Assembly (NCBI GenBank): GCA_026018925.1
Contig: JAKSZU010000050.1
Location: forward strand, 1,178,001 to 1,242,000
DNA length: 64,000 nt
Source: Tupaia tana
Taxonomy: Eukaryota; Chordata; Mammalia; Scandentia; Tupaiidae
Direction of reading: 5' to 3'
Shown here piece after piece: positions 11,248 to 21,949 of this stretch. A program made the position numbers and the translations under genes. The notes under the pieces are model-generated. The model made no database searches and was not told the DNA's origin. It saw nothing but the letters and a program-made list of their open reading frames with translations. Position 1 is the stretch's first letter. Each line of letters opens with the position of its first letter.

Positions 11248-14200
11248 AGGGAGTAAAATTAGGGCTACTGTTAGTTTTCGGTTCAGTGTTACGGTTGGAG
11301 TTAGCGTCAGGGTCAGGTTAGGGTTGGGGTTGAGATTAAGGTGTTCGCCTAGGGTTAGGGTTAGGTGTATGGATTGATTTAGGCTTCAGGTTAGGTTAGG
11401 TTTGAAGTTAGTTTGAGGGAGTAAGTTCAGGGCTACTGTTAGTTTTCGTTTAACTGTTACGGTTGGAGTAAGCGTCAGGGTCAGGTTAGGGTCGGGGGGG
11501 TTAAGCATAAGGTGTCCGCCTAGGATTAGGGTTAGGTCTATGGTTTCATTTAGGCTTCAGGTTAGGTTAGGATTGAACTTAGTTTGAGGGAGTAACTTTA
11601 AGGCTACTGTTAGTTTTCGGTTCAGTGTTACGTTTGGAGTTAGCGTCAGGGTACGGTTAGGGTTGGTGTTGAGCTTAAGGTGTCCGCCTAGGGTTAGGGT
11701 TAGGTCTGTTGTTTGAGTTAGGCTTCAGGTTAGGATAGGTTTGAACTTAGTTTGAGGGAGTAAGTTTAGGGCTACTGTTAGTTTTCGGTTCAGTGTTACG
11801 GTTGGAGTTAGCGTGAGGGTCAGGTTAGGGTTGGGTTTGAACTTCAGGTTTCCGCCTAGGGTTAGGGTTAGGTGTATGGTTTGATTTAGGCTTCAGGTTA
11901 GGTTAGGTTTGAACTTAGTTTGAGGCAGTAAGTTTAGGGCTACTGTTAGTTTTCGGTTCAGTGTTACGGTTGGAGATAGCGTCAGGGTCAGGTTAGGGTT
12001 TGAGTGGAGCTTAAGGTGTCTGCCTAGGGTTAGGGTTAGGTCTGTGGTTTGATTTAGGCTTCAGGTTAGGTTACGTTTGAACTTAGTTTGAGTGAGTTAC
12101 TTTAGGGCTACTGTTAGTTTTCGGTTCAGTGTTACGGTTGGAGATAGCGTCAGGGTCAGGTTAGGGTTGGGGTTGAGCTTCAGGTGTCCGCCTATTGTTA
12201 GGGTTAGTTCTATTGTTTGAGTTAGGATTCAGGTTAGGTTAGGTTTGAACTTAGTTTGAGCGAGTAAGTTTAGGGCTACTCTTAGTTTTCGGTTCAGTGA
12301 TATGGTTGGAGTTAGCCAGGAGGTCAGGTTAGGGTTGGGGTTGAGCTTAAGGTGTCCGCCTAGGGTTAGGGTTAGGTCTATGGTTTGAGTTAGGCTTCAG
12401 GTTAGGTTAGGTTTGAACTTAGTTTGAGGGAGTAAGATTAGGGCTACTGTTAGTTTTCGTTTAACTGTTACGGTTGGAGTAAGCTTCAGGGTCAGTTTAG
12501 GGTGGGTTTTAAGCATAAGGTGTCCGCCAAGGGTTAGGGTTAGGTCTATAGTTTCATTTAGGCTTCAGGTTAGGTTAGGATTGAACTTAGTTTGAGAGTG
12601 TAAGTTTAGGGCTACTGTTAGTTTTCGGTTCAGTGTTACGGTTGGAGATAGCGTCAGGGTCAAGTTAGGGTTGGGGTTGAGATTCAGGTGTCCGCCTAGG
12701 GTTAGGGTTAGGTCTATGGTTTGAGTTAGGCTTCAGGTTAGGTTAGGTTTGAACTTAGTTTGAGGGAGTAAGTTTAGGCCTATTGTATTTTTCGGTTCAG
12801 TGTTACGGTTGGATTTAGCCTCAGGGTCAGGTTAGGGTTGGGGTTAAGCTTAAGGTGTCCGCCTAGGGTTAGGGTTAGGTCTATTGTTTGAGTTAGGCTT
12901 CAGGTTAGGTTAGGTTTGAACTTAGTTTGAGGGAGTAAGTTTAGGGCTACTGTTAGTATTCGTTTAACTGTTACGGTTGGAGTAAGCGTCAGGGTCAGGT
13001 TAGGTTGGGGGTTAACCATAAGATGTCCGCCTAGGGTTAGGGTTAGGTCTATGGTTTCATTTAGGCTTCAGGTTAGGTTAGGATTGAACTTAGTTTGAGG
13101 GAGTAAGTTTAGGGCTACTGTTAGTTTTTGGTTCAGTGTTACCTTTGGAGTTAGCGTCAGGGTAAGGTTAGGGTTGGTGTTGAGCTTAAGGTGTCCGCCT
13201 AGGGTTAGGGTTAGGTCTGTGGTTTGAGTTAGGCTTCAGGTTAGGTTAGGATTGAACTTAGTTTGAGGGAGAAAGTTTAGGGCTACTGTTAGTTTTCGGT
13301 TCAGTGTTACGGTTGGATTTAGCGTGAGGGTCAGGTTAGGGTTGGGTTTGAACTTCAGGTGTCCGCCTAGGGTTAGGGTTAGGTGTATGGTTTGATTTAG
13401 GCTTCAGGTTAGGTTAGGTTTGAACTTAGTCTGATGGAGTAAAATTAGGGCTACTGTTAGTTTTCGGTTCAGTGTTACGGTTGGAGTTAGCGTCAGGGTC
13501 AGGTTAGGGTTGGGGCTAGCTTGAGGTGTCCGCCTAGGGTTAGGGTTAGTTCCATGGTTTGATTTAGGCTCCAGGTTAGGTTACGTTTGAACTTAGTTTG
13601 AGTGAGTAAGTTTAGGGCTACTGTTAGTTTTCGGTTCAGTGTTACGTTTGGAGATAGCGTCAGGGTCAGGTTAGGGTTTGAGTGGAGCTTAAGGTGTCCG
13701 CCTAGGGTTAGGATTAGGTCTGTGTTTTGAGTTAGGCTTCAGGATAGGTTTGGTTTGAACTTAGTTTGAGGGAGTAAGTTTAGGGCTACTGTTAGTTTTC
13801 GGTTCAGTGTTACGGTTGGAGATAGCGTCAGGGTCAGGTTAGGGTTGGGGTTGAGCTTCAGTTGTCCGCCTAGGGTTAGGGTTAGGTCTATGGTTTGTGT
13901 TAGGCTTCAGGTTAGGTTCGGTTTGAACTTAGTTTGATGGAGTAAGTTTAGGGCTACTGATAGTTTTCGGGAAACTGTTACGGTTGGAGTTAGCGTCAGG
14001 GCCAGGTTAGGGTTGGGGTTGAGATTAAGGTGTTCGCCTCGGGTTAGGGTTAGGTGTATGGTTTGATTTAGGCTTCAGGTTAGGTTAGGTTTGAAGTTAG
14101 TTTGAGGGAGTAAGTTTAGGGCTACTGTTAGTTTTCGATTCAGTGTTACGGTTGGAGTTAGCGTGAGGGTTAGGTTAGGGTTGGGGTTGAGCTTATGGGG

Positions 14201-15108
14201 TCTGCCTAGGGTTAGGGTTAGGTCTATGGTTTGAGTTAGGCTTCAGGTTAGGTTAGGTTTGAACTTAGTTTGAGGGAGTAAGTTTAGGCCTATTTTATCT
14301 TTCGGTTCAGTGTTACGGTTGAATTTAGCCTCAGGGTCAGGTTAGGGTTGAGTTAAAGCTTAAGGTGTCGGCCTACGGTTAGGGTTAGGTCTATTGTTTG
14401 AGTTAGGCTTCAGGAAAGGTTAGGTTTGAACTTAGTTTGAGGGAGTAAGTTTAGGGCTACTGTTAGTTTTCGGTTCAGTGTTACGGTTGGAGATAGCGTC
14501 AGGGTCACGTTAGGGTTGGGGTTGAGCTTCAGGTGTCCGCCTAGGGTTAGGGTTAGGTCTATGGTTTGAGTTAGGCTTCAGGTTAGGTTAGGTTTGAACT
14601 TAGTTTGAGGGAGTAAGTTTAGGGCTACTGTTATTTTTCGGTTCAGTGTTACGGTTGGAGTTAGCGTGAGGTTCAGGTTAGGGTTGGGTTTGAACTTCAG
14701 TGTCCGCCTAGGGTTAGGGTTAGGTGTGTGGTTTGATTTAGGCTTCAGGTTAGGTTAGGTTTGAACTTAGTTTGAGGCAGTAAGTTTAGGGCTACTGTTA
14801 GTTTTCGGTTAAGTGTTACGGTTGGAGTAAGCGTCAAGGTCAGGTTAGGTTTGGGGTTGAGATTAAGGTGTCCGCCTAGGGTTAGGGTTAGGTGTATGGT
14901 TTGATTTTGGCTTCTGGTTAGGTTAGTTTTGAACTTAGTTTGAGGGAGTAAGTTTAGGGCTACTGTTAGTTTTCGGGTAACTGTTACGGTTGGAGTTAGC
15001 GTCAGGGTCAGGTTAGGTTTGGGGTTGAGCTTAAGGTGTCCGCCTAGTGTTAGTGTTAGGTGTATGGTTTGATTTAGGCTTCAGGTTAGGTTAGGTTTGA
15101 AGTTAGTT
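11248..15108 (+). repeat. Diverged monomeric satellite, no sharp HOR
   Basis: Units remain about 168 bp but neighbouring copies differ at many positions. Some markers recur loosely: TTGAGTGGAGCTTAAGG at 9,981, 12,000 and 13,678, spacings of 2,019 and 1,678 bp, near 12 and 10 monomers. AGTAAAATT with the preceding GTCTGA occurs at 11,248 and 13,434. The 3-bp excess in the 2,019 spacing fits an expanded G run at 11,494-11,500. I see no gene or foreign insert. Confidence 0.85.
11491..11500 (+). repeat. Expanded G7 run in one monomer
   Basis: The bases are GTCGGGGGGG followed by TTAAGC, where class-II units normally read GTGGGGGTTAAGC. The net change is 3 bp longer and accounts for the 2,019-bp rather than 2,016-bp spacing of flanking landmarks. 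A related one-base expansion to G6 is at 33,582-33,587. Slippage in replication or a sequencing error in a homopolymer are both possible. Confidence 0.8.
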
Positions 15109-15204
15109 AGGGTTGGGGTTGAGCTTAAGGTGTCAGCCTAGGGTTAGGTTTAGGTGTATGGTTTGATTTAGGCTTCAGGTTAGGTTAGGTTTGAACTTAG
15201 TTTG
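15109..15204 (+). repeat. Internally truncated monomer
   Basis: The AGGGAGTAAG anchors at 14,943 and 15,205 are 262 bp apart, one full unit plus about 94 bp. At about 15,101-15,120 the sequence runs from GAAGTTAGTT straight into AGGGTTGGGGTTGAGC. The anchor, the TTTTCGG block and the GTTAGCG block of one unit are therefore missing, about 74 bp. The join lies in a shared GTTAG/TTAGGG-type word, as expected for recombination or slippage between short matches inside one monomer. I did not notice another indel this large in the window. Confidence 0.9.
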
Positions 15205-17715
15205 AGGGAGTAAGTTTATTGCTACTGTTAGTTTTCGGTTCAGTGTTACGGTTGGAGTTAGCGTCAGGGTCACGTTAGGGTTGGGGTTAGCTTGAGGTGT
15301 CCGCCTAGTGTTAGTGTTAGGTCCATGGTTTGATTTAGGCTCCAGGTTAGGTTACGTTTGAACTTAGTTTGAGTGAGTAAGTTTATGGCTACTGTTAGTT
15401 TTCGGTTCAGTGTTACGGTTGGAGATAGCGTCAGGGTCAGGTTAGGGTTGGAGTGGAGCTTAAGGTGTCCGCCTAGGGTTAGGGTTAGGTCTGTGGTTTG
15501 ATTTAGGCTTCAGGTTAGGTTACGTTTGAACTTAGTTTGAGTGAGTAAGTTTAGGGCTACTGTTAATTTTCGGTTCAGTGTTACGGTTGGATATAGCGTC
15601 ACGGTCAGGTTAGGGTTGGGGTTGAGCTTCAGGTGTCAGCCTATTGTCAGGGTTAGGTCTATGATTTGAGTTAGGCTTCAGGTTAGGTTAGGTTTGAACT
15701 TATTTTGAGCGAGTAAGTTTAGGGCTACTGTTAGTTTTCGGTTCAGTGATATGGTTGGAGTTAGCCTGGAGTTCAGGTTAGGGTTGGGGTTGAGCTTAAG
15801 GTGTCCGCCTGGGGTTAGGGTTAGGTGTATGGTTTGATTTAGGCTTCAGGTTAGGTTAGGATTGAACTTACTTTGAGGGAATAAGTTTAGGGCTACTGTT
15901 AGTTTTCGGTTCAGTGTTACGTTTGGAGTAAGCGTCAGGGTCAGGTTGGGTGGGGGTTAATCATAAGGTGTCCGCCTAGGGTTAGGGTTAGGTCTATGGT
16001 TTCATTTAGGCTTCAGGTTAGGTTAGGATTGAACTTAGTTTGAGGGAGTAAGTTTAGGGCTACTGTTAGTTTTCGGTTCACTGTTACGTTTGTAGTTAGC
16101 GTGAGGGTACGGTTAGGGTTGGTGTTGAGCTTAAGGTGTCCGCCTAGCGTTAGGGTTAGGTCTGTGGTTTGAGTTAGGCTTCAGGTTAGATTAGGTTTGA
16201 ACTTAGTTTGAGGGATTAAGTTTAGGGCTACTGTTAGTTTTCGGTTCAGTGTTACGGTTGGAGTTAGCGTGAGGGTCAGGTTAGGGTTGGGTTTGAACTT
16301 CAGGTGTCCGCCTATGGTTAGGGTTAGGTGTATGGTTTGATTTAGGCTTCAGGTTAGGTTAGGTTTGAACTTAGTTTGAGGCAGTAAGTTTAGGGCTACT
16401 GTTAGTTTTCATTTAACTGTTAGGGTTGGAGTAAGCGTCAGGGTCAGGTTAGGGTGGGGCTTAAGCATAAGGTGTCCGCCTAGGGTTAGGGTTAGGTCTA
16501 TGGTTTCATTTAGGCTTCAGTGTAGGTTAGGTTTGAACTTAGTTTGAGGGAGTAAGTTTAGGGCTACTGTTAGTTTTCGGTTCAGTGTTTCGGTTGGATT
16601 TAGCCTCAGGTTCAGGTTAGGGCTGGGGTTAAGCTTAAGGTGTCCGCCTAGGGTTAGGGCTAGGTCTATTGTTTGAGTTAGGCTTCAGGTTAGGTTAGGT
16701 TTGAACTTAGTTTGAGTGAGTAAGTTTAGGGCTACTGTTAGTTTTCGGTTCAGTGTTACGGTTGGAGTTAGCGTGAAGGTCCGGTTACGGTTGGGGTTGA
16801 GCTTAAGGTGTCCGCCTAGGGTTAGGGTTAGGTCTGTGGTTTGAGTTAGGCTTCACGTTAGGATAGGTTTTAACTTAGTTTGAGGGAGTAAGTTTAGGGC
16901 TACTGTTAGTTTTCGGTTCAGTGTTACGGTTGGAGATAGCGTCATGGTCAAGTTAGGGTTGGGATTAAGATTCAGGTGTCCGCCTAGGGTTAGGGTTAGG
17001 TCTATGGTTTGAGTTAGGCTTCAGGTTAGGTTAGGTTTGAACTTAGTTTGAGGGAGTATGTTTAGGCCTATTTTATTTTTCGGTTCAGTGTTATGGTTGA
17101 ATTTAGCCTCAGGGTCAGGTTAGGGTTGGGTTTGAACTTCAGGTGTCCGCCTAGGGTTAGGGTTAGGTGTATGGTTTGATTTAGGCTTCAGGTTAGGTTA
17201 GGTTTGAACTTAGTTTGAGGCAGTAAGTTTAGGGCTACTGTTAGTTCTCGGTTAACTGTAACGGTTGAAGTAAGCGTCAGGCTCAGGTTACGGTGGGGGT
17301 TAAACATAAGGTGTCCGCCTAGGGTTAGGGTTAGTCCTATGGTTTCATTTAGGCTTCAGGATAGGTTAGGATTGAACTTGGTTTGAGGGAGTAAGTTTAG
17401 AGCTACTGTTAGTTTTCGGTTCAGTGTTACGTTTGGAGTTAGCGTTAGGGTCCGGTTAGGGTTGGGGTTGAGCTTAAGGTATCCGCCTAGGGTTAGAGTT
17501 ATGTCTGTGGTTTGAGTTAGGCTTCAGGTTAGGTTAGGTTTGAACTTAGTTTGAGGGAGGAAGTTTAGGGCTACTGTTAGTTTTCGGTTCAGTATTATGG
17601 TTGGAGTTAGCGTCAGGGTCAGGTTAGGGTTGGGGTTAAGCATAAGGTGTCCGCCTAGAGTTAGGGTTAGGTCTATGGTTTCATTTAGGCTTCAGGTTAG
17701 GTTAGGATTGAACTT
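15205..17715 (+). repeat. Diverged monomeric satellite
   Basis: About 15 full-length monomers of mixed classes. Markers include GGGGTTAGCTTGAGG with TTAGGCTCCAGG near 15,285-15,350, the GTGATATGG class near 15,745, class-II units near 15,930 and 16,410, and the GGCCTATTTTATTTTTCGG class near 17,065. Unit-to-unit differences are larger than in the HOR zones. No longer period was found by eye. Confidence 0.85.
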
Positions 17716-18215
17716 TGTTCAAGGGAGTAAGTTTAGGGCTACTGTTATTTTTCGGGAAACTCTTATGTTTGGAGTTAGCGTAAGGGCAAGGTTAGGGTTG
17801 GGGTTGAGATTAAGGTGTCCGCCTAGGCTTAGAGTTAGGTGTATGGTTTCATTTAGGCTTAAGGTTAGGTTAGGTTTGAAGTTAGTTTGATGGAGTAAAT
17901 TTAGGGCTCCAGTTAGTTTTAGGTGAACTGTTACGGTTGGAGTAAGCGTCAGGGTCAGGTTAGGGTCGGGATTTAAGCATAAGGTGTCCGCCTAGGGTTA
18001 GGGTTAGGTCTAAGATTTGATTTAGGCTTCAGGTTAGGTTAGGTTTGAACTTAGTTTGAGGGAGTAAGTTTAGGGCTACTGTTAGTTTTCGGTTAACTGT
18101 TACAGTTGGTGTAAGTGTCAGGGTCAGGTTAGGTTTGCGGTTGAGCTTAAGGTGTCCGCCTATGGTTAGGGTTAGGTGTATGGTTTGATTTATGCTTCAG
18201 GTTAGGATAGGTTTG
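17716..18215 (+). repeat. Three-monomer block also present at about 23,760-24,258
   Basis: Ordered rare markers define the block: TTATTTTTCGGGAAAC with CTTATG, then GGAGTAAATTTAGGGCTCC with GTTAGTTTTAGG, then CAGTTGGTGTAAGTGTCAGG with TTTGCGGTTGAG. The GCTCCAGTTAG word lies at 17,906 here and 23,949 in the second copy, 6,043 bp apart, about 36 monomers. Outside the block the flanks differ, so a segment was copied over a distance rather than as part of a simple tandem HOR. Confidence 0.8.
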
Positions 18216-21200
18216 AACTCAGTTTGAGGGAGTAAGTTTAGGGCTACTGTTAGTTTTCGTTTAACTGTTACGGTTGGAGTAAGCGTCAGGGTCAGGTTAT
18301 GGTGGGGGTTAACCATAAGGTGTCCGCCTAGGGTTAGGGTTAGGTCTATGGTTTCATTTAGGCTACAGGTTAGGTTAGGATTGAACTTAGTTTGAGGGCG
18401 TAAGTTTAGGGCTACTGTTAGTTTTCGGTTCAGTGTTACGGTTGGAGTTAGCGTGAGTGTCAGGTTAGGGTTGGGGTTGAGCTTAAGGTGTCCGGCTAGG
18501 GTTAGGGTTTGGTCTGTGGTTTAAGTAAGGCTTCAGGTGAGGTTAGGTTTGAACTTAGTTTGAGGGAATAAGTTTGGGGCTACTGTTAGTTTTCGGTTCA
18601 GTGTTACGGTTGGAGATAGCGTCAGGGTCAGGTTAGGGTTGTGGTTGAGCTTCAGGTGTCCGCCTAGGGTTAGGGTTAGGTCTATGGTTTGAATTAGGCT
18701 TCAGGTTAGGTTAGGTTTGAACTTAGTTTGAGCGAGTAAGTTTAGGGCTACTCTTAGTTTTCGGTTCAGTGTTACGGTTGGAGATAGCGTCAGGGTCTGG
18801 TTAGGGTTGTGGTTGAGTTTCAGGTGTCCGCCTAGGGTTAGGGTTAGGTCTGTGGTTTGAGTTAGGCTTCAGGTTAGGTTAGGTTTGAACTTAGTTTGAG
18901 GGAGTAAGTTTAGGGCTACTGTTAGTTTTCGGGTAACTGTTACTGTGGGAGTTAGCGTCAGGGCCAGGTTAGGTTTGGGGTTGAGCTTAAGGTGTCCGCC
19001 TAGGGTTAGGGTTAGGTGTATGGTTTGATTTAGGCTTCAGGTTAGGTTAGGTTTAACTTAGTTTGAGGGAGTAAGTTTAGGGCTACTGTTAGTTTTCGTT
19101 TAACTGTTATGGTTGGAGTAAGCGTCAGGGTCAGGTTAGTTTGGGGGTTAAGCATAAGGTGTCCGCCTAGGGTTAGGGTTAGGGCTATGGTTTCATTTAG
19201 GCTTCTGGTTAGGTTAGGATTGAACTTAGTTTGAGGGAGTAAGTTTAGGGCTACTGCTAGTTTTCGGTTCAGTGTTACGGTTGGGGTTAGCGTGAGGGTC
19301 AGGTTAGGGTTGGGGTTGAGCTTAAGTTGTCCGCCGAGGGTTAGGGTTAGGATGTGGTTTGAGTTAGGCTTCACGTTAGGTTAGGTTTGAACTTAGTTTG
19401 AGGGAGTAAGTTTAGGGCTACTGTTAGTTTTCGGTTCAGTGTTACGTTTGGAGATAGTGTCATGGTCAAGTTAAGGTTGGGATTAAGATTCAGGTGTCCG
19501 CATAGGGTTAGGGTTAGGTCTATGGTTTGAGTTAGGCTTCAGGTTAGGTTAGGTTTTAACTTAGTTTGAGGGAGTATGTTTAGGCCTATTTTATTTTTCG
19601 GTTCAGTGTTATGGTTGAATTTAGCCTCAGGTTCAGGTTAGGGTTGGGGTCAAGTTTAAGGTGTCCGCCAAGGTTTAGGGTTAGGTCTATTGTTTGAGTT
19701 AGGCTTCAGGTTAGGTTAGGTTTGAACTTAGTTTGAGGGAGTAAGTTTAGGGCTACTGTTAGTTTTCGGTTCAGTGTAACGGTTGGAGATAGCGTGAGGG
19801 TCAGGTTAGGGTTGGGGTTGAGCTTAAGGTGTCCGCCTAGGGTTAGGGTTAGGTCTGTGGTTTGAGTTAGGCTTCAGGTTAGGTTAGGTTTGAACTTAGT
19901 TTGAGGGAGTAATTTTAGGGCTACTGTCAGTTTTCGGTTAACTGTTACGGTTGGAGTAAGCGCCAGGGTCAGGTTAGGTTTGGGGTTGAGCTTAAGGTGT
20001 CCGCCTAGGGTTAGGGTTAGGTGTATGGTTTGATTTAGGCTTCAGGTTAGGTTAGGTTTGAACTTAGTTTGAGGGAGTAAGTTTAGGGCTACTGTTAGTT
20101 TTCGGTTAACTGTTACGGTTGGAGTAAGCGTCAGGGTCAGGTTAGAATGGGGGTTAAGCATAAGGTGTCCGCCTAGGGTTAGGGTTAGGTCTATGGTTTC
20201 ATTTAGGCTTCAGGTTAGGTTAGGATTGAACTTAGTTTGATGGAGTAAGTTTAGAGCTACTGTTAGTTTTCGGTTCAGTGTTACATTTGGAGTTAGCGTT
20301 AGGGTCCGGTTAAGGTTTGGGTTGAGCTTAAGGTGTCCGCCTAGGTTTAGGGTTAGGTCTGTGATTTGAGTTAGGCTTCAGATTGGTTAGGTTTGAACTT
20401 AGTTTTAGGGAGAAAGTTTAGGACTACTGTTAGTTTTCGGTTCAGTGTTACGGTTGGAGATAGCGTCAGGGTCAGGTTAGGGTTGGGGTTGAGCTTCAGG
20501 TGTTGGCCTAGGGTTAGGGTTAGGTCTGTGGTTTGAGTTAGGCTCCAGGTTAGGTTAGGTTTGAACTTAGTTATAGGGAGTAAGTTTAGGGCTACTGTTA
20601 GTTTTAGGTTCAGTGTTACGGTTGGAGTTATCGTGAGGGTCAGGTGAGGGTTGGGTTTGAGCTTCAGGTGTCCGCCTAGGGTTAGGGTTAGGTGTATGGT
20701 TTAATTTAGGCTTCAGGTTAGGTTAGGTTTGAACTTAGTTTGAGGGAGTAAGTTTAGGGCTACTGTTAGTTTTCGGTTCAGTGTTACGGTTGGAGATAGC
20801 GTGAGAGTCAGGTTAGGGTTGGGGTTGAGCTTCAGGTGTCCGCCTATTGTTAGGGTTATGTCTATGATTTGAGTTAGGCTTCAGGTTAGGTTAGGTTTGA
20901 ACTTAGTTTGAGGGAGTAAGTTTAGGGCTACTGTTAGTTTTCGGTTAACTGTTACGGTTGGAGTAAGCGTCAGGGTCAGGTTAGGTTTGGGGTTGAGCTT
21001 AAGGTGTCCGCCTAGGGTTAGGGTTAGGTCTATGGTTTGAGTTAGGCTTCACGTTAGGTTAGGTTTGAACTTAGTTTGAGGGAGTAAGTTTAGGGCTACT
21101 GTTAGTTTTCGGTTCAGTGTTACGGTTGGAGATAGCGTCATGGTCAAGTTAGGGTTGGGGTTGAGATTCAGGTGTCCGCCTAGGGTTAGGGTTAGGTCTA

Positions 21201-21949
21201 TGGTTTGAGTTAGGCTTCAGGTTAGGTTAGGTTTGAACTTAGTTTGAGGGAGTAAGTTTAAGCCTCTTGTATTTTTTGGTTCAGTGTTACGGTTGAATTT
21301 AGCCTCAGGGTCAGGTTAGGGTTGGGGTCAAGCTTAAGGTGTCCGCCTAGGGTTAGGGTTAGGTCTATTGTTTGTGTTAGGCTTCAGGTTAGTTTAGGTT
21401 TGAACTTTGTTTGAGGGCGTAAGTTTAGGGCTACTGTTAGTTTTCGGTTCAGTGTTACGGTTGGAGTTAGCGTGAGGGTCAGGTTAGGGTTGGGGTTGAA
21501 CTTAAGGTGTCCACCTAGGGTTAGGGTTAGGTCTGTGGTTTGAGTTAGGCTTCAGGTTAGGTTAGGTTTGAAATTAGTTTGAGGGAGTAAGTTTGGGGCT
21601 ACTGTTAGTTTTCGGTTCAGTGTTACGGTTGGAGATAGCGTCAGGGTCAGGTTAGGGTTGTGGTTGAGCTTCAGGTGTCCGCCTAGGGTTAGGGTTAGGT
21701 GTTTGGTTTGATTTAGGCTTCAGGTTAGGTTAGGTTTGAAGTTAGTTTGAGGGAGTAAGTTTAGGGCTACTGTTAGTTTTCGGTTAACTGCTACAGTTGG
21801 AGTAAGCGTCAGGGTCATTGTAGGGTGGGGGTTAAGCATAAGGTGTCCGCCTAGGGTTAGGGTTAGGTCTATGATTTGATTTAGGCTTCAGGTTAGATTA
21901 GGTTTGAATATAGTTTGAGGGAGTCAGTTTAGGGCTACTGTTAGATTTC
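18216..21949 (+). repeat. Diverged monomeric satellite
   Basis: About 22 monomers of mixed class with no crisp longer period visible. Recognisable units include the AAGTTAAGGTTGGGATTAAG variant near 19,470, the GGCCTATTTTATTTTTCGG class near 19,585, and a short deletion near 20,380 where CTTCAGATTGGTTAGG replaces the usual longer form. Nothing other than satellite is present. Confidence 0.85.

Noticed and set aside
17597..17890. A 97-residue plus-strand open frame across two satellite units
   Set aside because: It lies wholly within satellite sequence, its protein is just the translated repeat rich in V, R, L and G, and it stays open only because local changes removed stops. The unit length of 168 is divisible by three, so chance open frames extend over neighbouring monomers.
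19042..19374. A 110-residue minus-strand open frame
   Set aside because: It is the longest open frame in the window but translates the C-rich strand into a low-complexity T, L, N and P pattern with the monomer period. There is no domain, no promoter and no conservation beyond that of the satellite.
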